A stretch of 64,000 bases of DNA from positions 1,302,001 to 1,366,000 of the forward strand of contig JAWQEG010000004.1 in the NCBI GenBank assembly GCA_033782935.1, in the 5' to 3' direction. The position numbers were made by a program, and so were the translations under genes. The DNA comes from Petrolisthes cinctipes. Lineage: Eukaryota; Arthropoda; Malacostraca; Decapoda; Porcellanidae. Positions 1 through 11,472 of the stretch are shown here, in pieces. The first letter of the stretch is position 1. Each line of letters opens with the position of its first letter. The notes under the pieces are model-generated. The model saw only the letters and a program-made list of their open reading frames with translations, had not been told where the DNA came from and did not search any database.

Positions 1-187
1 TTTTGGGCCTGAATTTGAGATATAAACGGGTACAGAAGATGCATGCACATATCGACTTTTGGGCACCTAAAAGATCGATTTTCAGTATGTTTTTGGCCTG
101 TATTTTGAAAATACTCTAACACGGAGTAGTCATGTACAGATACCTTCTGGGACCTCTAAATATCGAATTTTCGGGTGTTTTGGGACT
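1..187 (+). repeat. Array edge: monomer tail (1-10) plus one L4 monomer
   Basis: Bases 1-10 are the end of a monomer cut by the window. Bases 11-187 are an L4 with gataccttctgggacctc. The array clearly continues to the left of the window. Confidence 0.9.
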
Positions 188-1013
188 GAATTTGAGATAT
201 CGATTTTTTGGCACCTAAAATGTCGATTTTTAGCATGTTTTAAGCCTATATTTTGAAAATATTCTAGCACTGTGTAGGCATGTACAGATTGCTTCTGGGA
301 CCCCAAAATATTGAATTTTCGGGTGTTTTGAGCCTGAATTTGAGATATAAACGGATACAGATGATACATGCACATATTGACTTTGGGCATCTAAAATATC
401 GATTTTCAGCATATTTTGGGCCTGTATTTTGAAAATACTCTAACACGGAGTAGGCATGTACAGATCGCTTCTGGGACCCCAAAATATCGAATTTTCGGGT
501 GTTTAGGGTCAGAATTTGAGATATAAACGGGTACAGAAGATGCATGCACATATCGACTTTTGTGCACCTAAAAGATCGATTTTCAGTATGTTTTGAGCAT
601 GTATTTTGAAAATACTCTAACACGGAGTAGGCATGTACAGATCGCTTCTGGGACCCCTAAATATCGAATTTTCGGGTGTTTTGGGACAGAATTTGAGATA
701 TCGACTTTTTGGCACCTAAAAGACCGATTTTTAGCATGTTTTTAGCCTATATTTTGAAAATATTGTAGCACTGAGTAGGCATGTACAGATTGCTTCTGGG
801 ACACCAAAATATTGAATTTTCGGGTGTTTTGAGCCTGAATTTGAGATATAAACGGGTACTGAAGATGCATACACATATCGACTTTTGGGCACCTAAAAGA
901 TCGATTTTCAGTATGTTTTGAGCATGTATTTTGAAAATACTCTAACACGGAGTAGGCATGTACAGATCGCTTCTGGGACCCCAAAATATCGAATTTTCGG
1001 GTGTTTTGGGACT
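188..1013 (+). repeat. S-L-L (501 bp) followed by S-L (325 bp)
   Basis: Monomer starts are 188 (S1), 336 (L1), 512 (L4/L2 mosaic preceded by tttagggtca), 689 (S2) and 837 (L2 with gatgcatacac). The tagggtca variant is typical of the left 8.5 kb. Most copies further right read tagggcca. Confidence 0.9.
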
Positions 1014-2664
1014 GAATTTGAGATATCGACCTTTTGGCACCTAAAAGATCGATTTTTAGCATGTTTTTAGCCTATATTTTGAAAATATTCTAGCACTGAG
1101 TAGGCATGTACAGATTGCTTCTGGGACCCCAAAATATTGAATTTTCGGGTGTTTTGAGCCTGAATTTGAGATATAAACGGGTACAGAAGATACATGCACA
1201 TATTGACTTTGGGCATCTAAAATATCAATTTTCAGCATGTTTTGGGCCTGTATTTTGAAAATACTCTAACACTGAGTAGGCATGTACAGATTGCTTCTGG
1301 GACCCCAAAATATTGAATTTTCGGGTGTTTTGAGCCTGAATTTGAGATATAAACGGGTACTGAAGATGCATGCACATATCGACTTTTGTGCACCTAAAAG
1401 ATCGATTTTCAGTATGTTTTGAGCATGTATTTTGAAAATACTCTAACACGGAGTAGGCATGTACAGATCGCTTCTGGGACCCCAAAATATCGAATTTTCG
1501 GGTGTTTTGGGACTGAATTTGAGATATCGACTTTTTGGCACCTAAAAGATCGATTTTTAGCATGTTTTTAACCTATATTTTGAAAATATTCTAGCACTGA
1601 GTAGGCATGTACAGATTGCTTCTGGGACCCCAAAATATTGAATTTTCGGGTGTTTTGAGCCTGAATTTGAGATATAAACGGGTACAGATGATACATGCAC
1701 ATATTGACTTTGGGCATCTAAAATATCGATTTTCAGCATATTTTGGGCCTGTATTTTGAAAATACTCTAACACTGAGTAGGCATGTACAGATTGCTTCTG
1801 GGGCCCCAAAATATTGAATTTTCGGGTGTTTTGAGCCTGAATTTGAGATATAAACGGGTACTGAAGATGCATGCACATATCGACTTTTGTGCACCTAAAA
1901 GATCGATTTTCAGTATGTTTTAAGCATGTATTTTGAAAATACTCTAACTCGGAGTAGGCATGTACAGATCGCTTCTGGAACCCCTAAATATCGAATTTTC
2001 GGGTGTTTTGGGACTGAATTTGAGATATCGACTTTTTGGCACCTAAAAGATCGATTTTTAGCATATTTTTAGCCTATATTTTGAAAATATTCTAGCACTG
2101 AGTAGGCATGTACAGATTGCTTCTGGGACCCCAAAATATTGAATTTTCGGGTGTTTTGAGCCTGAATTTGAGATATAAACGGGTACTGAAGATGCATACA
2201 CATATCGACTTTTGGGCACCTAAAAGATCGATTTTCAGTATGTTTTGAGCATGTATTTTGAAAATACTCTGACACGGAGTAGGCATGTACAGATCGCTTC
2301 TGGGACCCTTAAATATCGAATTTTCGGGTGTTTTGGGACTGAATTTGAGATATCGACTTTTTGGCACCTAAAAGATCGATTTTTAGCATGTTTTTAGCCT
2401 ATATTTTGAAAATATTGTAGCACTGAGTAGGCATGTACAGATTGCTTCTGGGACCCCAAAATATTGAATTTTCGGGTATTTTGAGCCTGAATTTGAGATA
2501 TAAACGGGTACAGAAGATACATGCACATATTGACTTTAGGCATCTAAAATATCGATTTTCAGCATGTTTTGGGCCTGTATTTTGAAAATACTCTAACACT
2601 GAGTAGGCATGTACAGATTGCTTCTGGAACCACAAAATATCGAATTTTCGGGTGTTTTGGGACT
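1014..2664 (+). repeat. Block of five S-led units, first copy of the 3,152-bp-offset duplication
   Basis: S monomers start at 1014, 1515, 2016 and 2341, giving units of 501, 501, 325 and 324 bp. The same unit lengths in the same order start at 4166, an offset of 3,152 bp. Shared private variants include aatatcaattttcagc (about 1230 and 4382) and gtttttaacctat (about 1565 and 4717). Confidence 0.88.
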
Positions 2665-3164
2665 GAATTTGAGATATCGACTTTTTGGCACCTAAAAGAT
2701 CGATTTTATCATGTTTTTAGCCTATATTTTGAAAATATTCTAGCACTGTGTAGGCATGTACAGATTGCTTCTGGGACCCCAAAATATTGAATTTTCGGGT
2801 GTTTTGAGCCTGAATTTGAGATATAAACGGGTACAGAAGATACATGCACACATTGACTTTGGGCATCTAAAATATCGATTTTCAGCATGTTTTGGGCCTG
2901 TATTTTGAAAATACTCTAACACTGAGTAGGCATGTACAGATTGCTTCTGGGACCCCAAAATATTGAATTTTCGGGTGTTTTGGGCCTGAATTTGAGATAT
3001 AAACGGGTACTGAAGATGCATGCACATATCGACTTTTGTGCACCTAAAAGATCGATTTTCAGTATGTTTTGAGCATGTATTTTGAAAATACTCTAACACT
3101 GAGTAGGCATGTACAGATTGCTTCTGGAACCACAAAATATCGAATTTTCGGGTGTTTTGGGACT
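2665..3164 (+). repeat. 500-bp S-L-L trimer, tandem copy 1
   Basis: The S monomer carries gattttatcatg, which is one base shorter than usual (147 bp). The L1 has gcacacattgac. The trimer is repeated directly at 3165 with the same markers, including ggaaccacaaaat just upstream of each S. Confidence 0.9.
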
Positions 3165-3664
3165 GAATTTGAGATATCGACTTTTTGGCACCTAAAAGAT
3201 CGATTTTATCATGTTTTTAGCCTATATTTTGAAAATATTCTAGCACTGTGTAGGCATGTACAGATTGCTTCTGGGACCCCAAAATATTGAATTTTCGGGT
3301 GTTTTGAGCCTGAATTTGAGATATAAACGGGTACAGAAGATACATGCACACATTGACTTTGGGCATCTAAAATATCGATTTTCAGCATGTTTTGGGCCTG
3401 TATTTTGAAAATACTCTAACACTGAGTAGGCATGTACAGATTGCTTCTGGGACCCCAAAATATTGAATTTTCGGGTGTTTTGGGCCTGAATTTGAGATAT
3501 AAACGGGTACTGAAGATGCATGCACATATCGACTTTTGTGCACCTAAAAGATCGATTTTCAGTATGTTTTGAGCATGTATTTTGAAAATACTCTAACACG
3601 GAGTAGGCATGTACAGATCGCTTCTGGGACCCCTAAATATCGAATTTTCTTCTGTTTTGGGACT
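3165..3664 (+). repeat. 500-bp S-L-L trimer, tandem copy 2
   Basis: Direct repeat of 2665-3164. The monomer in front of it begins as L2 and ends as L1 (cactgagtaggcat after gagcatgta), which marks the crossover that made the pair. Only one copy of this trimer is present in the displaced duplicate near 7467. Confidence 0.88.
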
Positions 3665-4165
3665 GAATTTGAGATATCGACTTTTTGGCACCTTAAAGAT
3701 CGATTTTTAGCATGTTTTTAGCCTATATTTTGAAAATATTTTAGCACTGAGTAGGCATGTACAGATTGCTTAAGGGACCCCAAAATATTGAATTTTCGGG
3801 TGTTTTGAGCCTGAATTTGAGATATAAACGGGTACAGAAGATACATGCACATATTGACTTTGGGCACCAAAAATATCGATTTTCAGCATGTATTGGGCCT
3901 GAATTTTGAAAATACTCTAACACGGTGTAGGCATGTACAGATCGCTTCAGGGACCCCAAAATATCGAATTTTCGGGTGTTTAGGGTCAGAATTTGAGATA
4001 TAAACGGGTACAGAAGATGCATGCACATATCGACTTTTGTGCACCTAAAAGATCGATTTTCAGTATGTTTTGAGCATGTATTTTGAAAATACTCTAACAC
4101 GGAGTAGGCATGTACAGATCGCTTCTGGGACCCCAAAATATCGAATTTTCGGGTGTTTTGGGACT
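3665..4165 (+). repeat. S-L3-L trimer with catgtattgggcctg and tagggtca variants
   Basis: The unit is 501 bp. Its L3 reads gcatgtattgggcctgaa, and the next monomer is preceded by tttagggtca. Closely related units start at 6141 and 7967. Upstream, ttttcttctgtttt at about 3646 replaces the usual ttttcgggtgtttt. Confidence 0.87.
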
Positions 4166-5816
4166 GAATTTGAGATATCGACTTTTTGGCACCTAAAAGA
4201 TCGATTTTTAGCATGTTTTTAGCCTATATTTTGAAAATATTCTAGCACTGAGTAGGCATGTACAGATTGCTTCTGGGACCCCAAAATATTGAATTTTCGG
4301 GTGTTTTGAGCCTGAATTTGAGATATAAACGGGTACAGAAGATACATGCACATATTGACTTTGGGCATCTAAAATATCAATTTTCAGCATGTTTTGGGCC
4401 TGTATTTTGAAAATACTCTAACACTGAGTAGGCATGTACAGATTGCTTCTGGGACCCCAAAATATTGAATTTTCGGGTGTTTTGAGCCTGAATTTGAGAT
4501 ATAAACGGGTACTGAAGATGCATGCACATATCGACTTTTGTGCACCTAAAAGATCGATTTTCAGTATGTTTTGAGCATGTATTTTGAAAATACTCTAACA
4601 CGGAGTAGGCATGTACAGATCGCTTCTGGGACCCCAAAATATCGAATTTTCGGGTGTTTTGGGACTGAATTTGAGATATCGACTTTTTGGCACCTAAAAG
4701 ATCGATTTTTAGCATGTTTTTAACCTATATTTTGAAAATATTCTAGCACTGAGTAGGCATGTACAGATTGCTTCTGGGACCCCAAAATATTGAATTTTCG
4801 GGTGTTTTGAGCCTGAATTTGAGATATAAACGGGTACAGATGATACATGCACATATTGACTTTGGGCATCTAAAATATCGATTTTCAGCATATTTTGGGC
4901 CTGTATTTTGAAAATACTCTAACACTGAGTAGGCATGTACAGATTGCTTCTGGGGCCCCAAAATATTGAATTTTCGGGTGTTTTGAGCCTGAATTTGAGA
5001 TATAAACGGGTACTGAAGATGCATGCACATATCGACTTTTGTGCACCTAAAAGATCGATTTTCAGTATGTTTTGAGCATGTATTTTGAAAATACTCTAAC
5101 ACGGAGTAGGCATGTACAGATCGCTTCAGGAACCCCTAAATATCGAATTTTCGGGTGTTTTGGGACTGAATTTGAGATATCGACTTTTTGGCACCTAAAA
5201 GATCGATTTTTAGCATATTTTTAGCCTATATTTTGAAAATATTCTAGCACTGAGTAGGCATGTACAGATTGTTTCTGGGACCCCAAAATATTGAATTTTC
5301 GGGTGTTTTGAGCCTGAATTTGAGATATAAACGGGTACTGAAGATGCATACACATATCGACTTTTGGGCACCTAAAAGATCGATTTTCAGTATGTTTTGA
5401 GCATGTATTTTGAAAATACTCTAACACGGAGTAGGCATGTACAGATCGCTTCTGGGACCCTTAAATATCGAATTTTCGGGTGTTTTGGGACTGAATTTTA
5501 GATATCGACTTTTTGGCACCTAAAACATCGATTTTTAGCATGTTTTTAGCTTATATTTTGAAAATATTGTAGCACTGAGTAGGCATGTATAGATTGCTTC
5601 TGGGACCCCAAAATATTGAATTTTCGGGTGTTTTGAGCCTGAATTTGAGATATAAACGGGTACAGAAGATACATGCACATATTGACTTTAGGCATCTAAA
5701 ATATCGATTTTCAGCATGTTTTGGGCCTGTATTTTGAAAATACTCTAACACTGAGTAGGCATGTACAGATTGCTTCTGGGACCCCTAAATATCGAATTTT
5801 CGGGTGTTTTGGGACT
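4166..5816 (+). repeat. Second copy of the 3,152-bp-offset duplication
   Basis: S monomers start at 4166, 4667, 5168 and 5493, matching 1014, 1515, 2016 and 2341. The match stops at 5817, where a 324-bp S-L unit replaces the 500-bp trimer that follows the first copy. Confidence 0.88.
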
Positions 5817-6641
5817 GAATTTGAGATATCGACTTTTTGGCACCTAAAAGATCGATTTTTAGCATGTTTTTAGCCTATATTTTGAAAATATTCTAGCACT
5901 GTGTAGGCATGTACAGATTGCTTCTGGGACCCTAAAATATTGAATTTTCGGGTGTTTTGAGCCTGAATTTGAGATATAAACGGGTACAGAAGATACATGC
6001 ACACATTGACTTTGGGCATCTAAAATATCGATTTTCAGCATGTTTTGGGCCTGTATTTTGAAAATACTCTAACACTGAGTAGGCATGTACAGATTGCTTC
6101 TGGGACCCCAAAATATTGAATTTTCGGGTGTTTTGGGACTGAATTTGAGATATCGACTTTTTGGCACCTTAAAGATCGATTTTTAGCATGTTTTTAGCCT
6201 ATATTTTGAAAATATTCTAGCACTGAGTAGGCATGTACAGATTGCTTCTGGGACCCCAAAATATTGAATTTTCGGGTGTTTTGAGCCTGAATTTGAGATA
6301 TAAACGGGTACATAAGATACATGCACATATTGACTTTGGGCACCAAAAATATCGATTTTCAGTATGTATTGGGCCTGAATTTTGAAAATACTCTAACACG
6401 GTGTAGGCATGTACAGATCGCTTCTGGGACCCCAAAATATCGAATTTTCGGGTGTTTAGGGTCAGAATTTGAGATATAAACAGGTACAGAAGATGCATGC
6501 ACATATCGACTTTTGTGCACCTTAAAGATCGATTTTCAGTATGTTTTAAGCATGTATTTTGAAAATACTCTAACTCGAAGTAGGCATGTACAGATCGCTT
6601 CTGGAACCCCTAAATATCGAATTTTCGGGTGTTTTGGGACT
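5817..6641 (+). repeat. S-L (324 bp) and S-L3-L (501 bp)
   Basis: The S monomers start at 5817 and 6141. The second unit carries the catgtattgggcctg-type L3 (here agtatgtattgggcctg) and the tagggtca marker seen at 3665 and 7967. Confidence 0.87.
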
Positions 6642-7142
6642 GAATTTGAGATATCGACTTTTTGGCACCTAAAAGATCGATTTTTAGCATGTTTTTAGCC
6701 TATATTTTGAAAATATTCTAGCACTGAGTAGGCATGTACAGATTGCTTCTGGGACCCCAAAATATTGAATTTTCGGGTGTTTTGAGCCTGAATTTGAGAT
6801 ATAAACGGGTACAGAAGATACATGCACATATTGACTTTGGGCATCTAAAAGATCGATTTTTAGCATATTTTTAGCCTATATTTTGAAAATATTCTAGCAC
6901 TGAGTAGGCATGTACAGATTGCTTCATGGACCCCAAAATATTGAATTTTCGGGTGTTTTGAGCCTGAATTTGAGATATAAACGGGTACTGAAGATGCATA
7001 CACATATCGACTTTTGGGCACCTAAAAGATCGATTTTCAGTATGTTTTGAGCATGTATTTTGAAAATACTCTGACACGGAGTAGGCATTTACAGATCGCT
7101 TCTGGGACCCTTAAATATCGAATTTTCGGGTGTTTTGGGACT
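6642..7142 (+). repeat. S2, L1/S2 hybrid monomer (6790-6965), L2
   Basis: The monomer at 6790 starts as L1 with the 29-bp cassette and gggcatct. It then switches at about 6842-6850 to an S2 tail (gatcgatttttagcat, attctagcactg). The switch is the left edge of the segment offset 4,802 bp from 2048 onward. Confidence 0.88.
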
Positions 7143-7966
7143 GAATTTGAGATATCGACTTTTTGGCACCTAAAAGATCGATTTTTAGCATGTTTTTAGC
7201 CTATATTTTGAAAATATTGTAGCACTGAGTAGGCATGTACAGATTGCTTCTGGGACCCCAAAATATTGAATTTTCGGGTATTTTGAGCCTGAATTTGAGA
7301 TATAAACGGGTACAGAAGATACATGCACATATTGACTTTAGGCATCTAAAATATCGATTTTCAGCATGTTTTGGGCCTGTATTTTGAAAATACTCTAACA
7401 CTGAGTAGGCATGTACAGATTGCTTCTGGAACCCCAAAATATCGAATTTTCGGGTGTTTTGGGACTGAATTTGAGATATCGACTTTTTGGCACCTAAAAG
7501 ATCGATTTTATCATGTTTTTAGCCTATATTTTGAAAATATTCTAGCACTGTGTAGGCATGTACAGATTGCTTCTGGGACCCCAAAATATTGAATTTTCGG
7601 GTGTTTTGAGCCTGAATTTGAGATATAAACGGGTACAGAAGATACATGCACACATTGACTTTGGGCATCTAAAATATCGATTTTCAGCATGTTTTGGGCC
7701 TGTATTTTGAAAATACTCTAACACTGAGTAGGCATGTACAGATTGCTTCTGGGACCCCAAAATATTGAATTTTCGGGTGTTTTGGGCCTGAATTTGAGAT
7801 ATAAACGGGTACTGAAGATGCATGCACATATTGACTTTTGTGCACCTAAAAGATCGATTTTCAGTATGTTTTGAGCATGTATTTTGAAAATACTCTAACA
7901 CGGAGTAGGCATGTACAGATCGCTTCTGGGACCCTTAAATATTGAATTTTCGGGTGTTTTGGGACT
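7143..7966 (+). repeat. Copy of 2341-3164 at an offset of 4,802 bp
   Basis: S monomers at 7143 and 7467 match those at 2341 and 2665, including gattttatcatg, cttctgga before the second S, and gcacacattgac. Only one copy of the 500-bp trimer is present here, against two at 2665-3664. Confidence 0.87.
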
Positions 7967-8644
7967 GAATTTGAGATATCGACTTTTTGGCACCTTAAAG
8001 ATCGATTTTTAGCATGTTTTTAGCCTATATTTTGAAAATATTCTAGCACTGAGTAGTCATGTACAGATTGCTTCTGGGACCCCAAAATATTGAATTTTCG
8101 GGTGTTTTGAGCCTGAATTTGAGATATAAACGGGTACAGAAGATACATGCACATATTGACTTTGGGCACCAAAAATATCGATTTTCAGCATGTATTGGGC
8201 CTGAATTTTGAAAATACTCTAACACGGAGTAGGCATATACAGATCGCTTCTGGGACCCCAAAATATCGAATTTTCGGGTGTTTAGGGTCAGAATTTGAGA
8301 TATAAACGGGTACAGAAGATGCATGCACATATCGACTTTTGTGCACCTAAAAGATCGATTTTCAGTATGTTTTGAGCATGTATTTTGAAAATACTCTAAC
8401 ACGGAGTAGGCATGTACAGATCGCTTCTGGGACCCCTAAATATCGAATTTTCGGGTGTTTAGGGTCAGAATTTGAGATATAAACGGGTACAGAAGATGCA
8501 TGCACATATCGACTTTTGTGCACCTAAAAGATCGATTTTCAGTATGTTTTGAGCATGTATTTTGAAAATACTCTAACACGGAGTAGGCATGTACAGATCG
8601 CTTCTGGGACCCCAAAATATCGAATTTTCGGTTGTTTTGGGACT
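7967..8644 (+). repeat. S-L-L-L tetramer (678 bp)
   Basis: Starts are 7967 (S2), 8115 (L3 with catgtattgggcctg), 8291 and 8468. Both of the last two are long monomers preceded by tttagggtca. The extra 177-bp monomer looks like a single-monomer duplication. Confidence 0.87.
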
Positions 8645-9144
8645 GAATTTGAGATATCGACTTTTTGGCACCTAAAAGATCGATTTTTAGCATGTTTTTA
8701 GCCTATATTTTGAAAATATTCTAGCACTGAGTAGGCATGTACAGATTGCTTCTGGGACCCCAAAATATTGAATTTTCGGGTGTTTTGAGCCTGAATTTGA
8801 GATATAAACGGGTACAGAAGATACATGCACATATTGACTTTGGGCATCTAAAATATCGATTTTCAGCATGTTTTGGGCCTGTATTTTGAAAATACTCTAA
8901 CACTGAGTAGGCATGTACAGATTGCTTCTGGGACCCCAAAATATTGAATTTTCGGGTGTTTTGAGCCTGAATTTGAGATATAAACGGGTACTGAAGATGC
9001 ATGCACATATCGACTTTTGTGCACCTAAAAGATCGATTTTAGTATGTTTTGAGCATGTATTTTGAAAATACTCTAACACGGATTAGGCATGTACAGATCG
9101 CTTCTGGGACCCCAAAATATCGAATTTTCGGGTGTTTTGGGACT
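8645..9144 (+). repeat. S-L-L trimer (500 bp, 1-bp deletion)
   Basis: The S2 is at 8645 with L monomers after it. The L2 has lost one C (cgattttagtatg near 9035), which shortens the unit by 1 bp. Confidence 0.86.
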
Positions 9145-11472
9145 GAATTTGAGATATCGACTTTTTGGCACCTAAAAGATCGATTTTTAGCATGTTTTTA
9201 GCCTATATTTTGAAAATATTCTAGCACTGAGTAGGCATGTACAGATTGCTTCTGGGACCCCAAAATATTGAATTTTCGGGTGTTTTGAGCCTGAATTTGA
9301 GATATAAACGGGTACAGATGATACATGCACATATTGACTTTGGGCATCTAAAATATCGATTTTCAGCATATTTTGGGCCTGTATTTTGAAAATACTCTAA
9401 CACTGAGTAGGCATGCACAGATTGCTTCTGGGGCCCCAAAATATTGAATTTTCGGGTGTTTTGAGCCTGAAATTGAGATATAAACGGGTACTGAAGATGC
9501 ATGCACATATCGACTTTTGTGCAACTAAAAGATCGATTTTCAGTATGTTTTATGCATGTATTTTGAAAATACTCTAACTCGGAGTAGGCATGTACAGATC
9601 CCTTCTGAAACCCCTAAATATCGAATTTTCGGGTGTTTTGGGACTGAATTTGAGATATCGAATTTTTGGCACCTAAAAGATCGATTTTTAGCATATTTTT
9701 AGCCTATATTTTGAAAATATTCTAGCACTGAGTAGGCATGTACAGATTGCTTCTGGGACCCCAAAATATTGAATTTTCGGGTATTTTGAGCCTGAATTTG
9801 AGATATAAACGGGTACAGAAGATACATGCACATATTGACTTTAGGCATCTAAAATATCGATTTTCAGCATGTTTTGGGCCTGTATTTTGAAAATACTCTA
9901 ACACTGAGTAGGCATGTACAGATTGCTTCTGGAACCCCAAAATATCGAATTTTCGGGTGTTTTGGGACTGAATTTGAGATATCGACTTTTTGGCACCTAA
10001 AAGATCGATTTTTAGCATGTTTTTAGCCTATATTTTGAAAATATTCTAGCACTGTGTAGGCATGTACAGATTGCTTCTGGGACCCCAAAATATTGAATTT
10101 TCGGGTGTTTTGAGCCTGAATTTGAGATATAAACGGGTACAGAAGATACATGCACACATTGACTTTGGGCATCTAAAATATCGATTTTCGGCATGTTTTG
10201 GGCCTGTATTTTGAAAATACTCTAACACTGAGTAGGCATGTACAGATTGCTTCTGGGACCCCAAAATATTGGATTTTCGGGTGTTTTTAGCCTGAATTTG
10301 AGATATAAACGGGTACTGAAGATGCATGCACATATCGACTTTTGTGCACCTAAAAGATCGATTTTCAGTATGTTTTGAGCATGTATTTTGAAAATACTCT
10401 AACACGGAGTAGGCATGTACAGATCGCTTCTGGGACCCCAAAATATCGAATTTTCGGGTGTTTTGGGACTGAATTTGAGATATCGACTTTTTGGCACCTA
10501 AAAGATCGATTTTTAGCATGTTTTTAGCTTATATTTTGAAAATATTCTAGCACTGAGTAGGCATGTACAGATTGCTTCTGGGACCCCAAAATATTGAATT
10601 TTCGGGTGTTTTGAGCCTGAATTTGAGATATAAACGGATACAGAAGATAAATGCACATATTGACTTTGTGCACCAAAAATATCGATTTTCAGCATGTTTT
10701 GTGCCTGAATTTTGAAAATGCTCTAACACGGAGTAGGCATGTACAGATCGCTTCTGGGACCCCAAAATATCGAATTTTCGGGTGTTTAGGGCCAGAATTT
10801 GAGATATAAACGGGTACAGAAGATGCATGCACATATCGACTTTTGGGCACCTAAAAGATCGATTTTCAGTATGTTTTTGGCCTGTATTTTGAAAATACTC
10901 TAACACGGAGTAGGCATGTACAGATACCTTCTGGGACCTCTAAATATCGAATTTTCGGGTGTTTTGGGACTGAATTTGAGATATCGATTTTTTGGCACCT
11001 AAAATGTCGATTTTTAGCATGTTTTAAGCCTATATTTTGAAAATATTCTCGCACTGTGTAGGCATGTACAGATTGCTTCTGGGACCCCAAAATATTGAAT
11101 TTTCGGGTGTTTTGAGCCTGAATTTGAGATATAAACGGGTACAGATGATACATGCACATACTGACTTTGGGCATCTAAAATATCGATTTTCAGCATGTTT
11201 TGGGCCTGTATTTTGAAAATACTCTAACATTGAGTAGGCATGTACAGATTGCTTCTGGGGCCTCAAAATATTGAATTTTCGGGTGTTTTGAGCCTGAATT
11301 TGAGATATAAACGGGTACTGAAGATGCATGCACATATCGACTTTTGTGCACCTAAAAGATCGATTTTCAGTATGTTTTGAGCATGTATTTTGAAAATACT
11401 CTAACACGGAGTAGGCATGTACAGATCGCTTCTGGAACCCCTAAATATAGAATTTTCTTGTGTTTTGGGACT
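9145..11472 (+). repeat. 14-monomer higher-order repeat (2,328 bp), copy A
   Basis: The units are SLL (9145), SL (9646), SLL (9970), SLL (10471) and SLL (10972). Private markers include atatcgaatttttgg, cttctgaaacccct, gattttcggcatg, aaatattggatttt, attctcgcactgtg and atagaattttcttgtg. Every marker recurs 2,328 bp further on. Confidence 0.94.
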
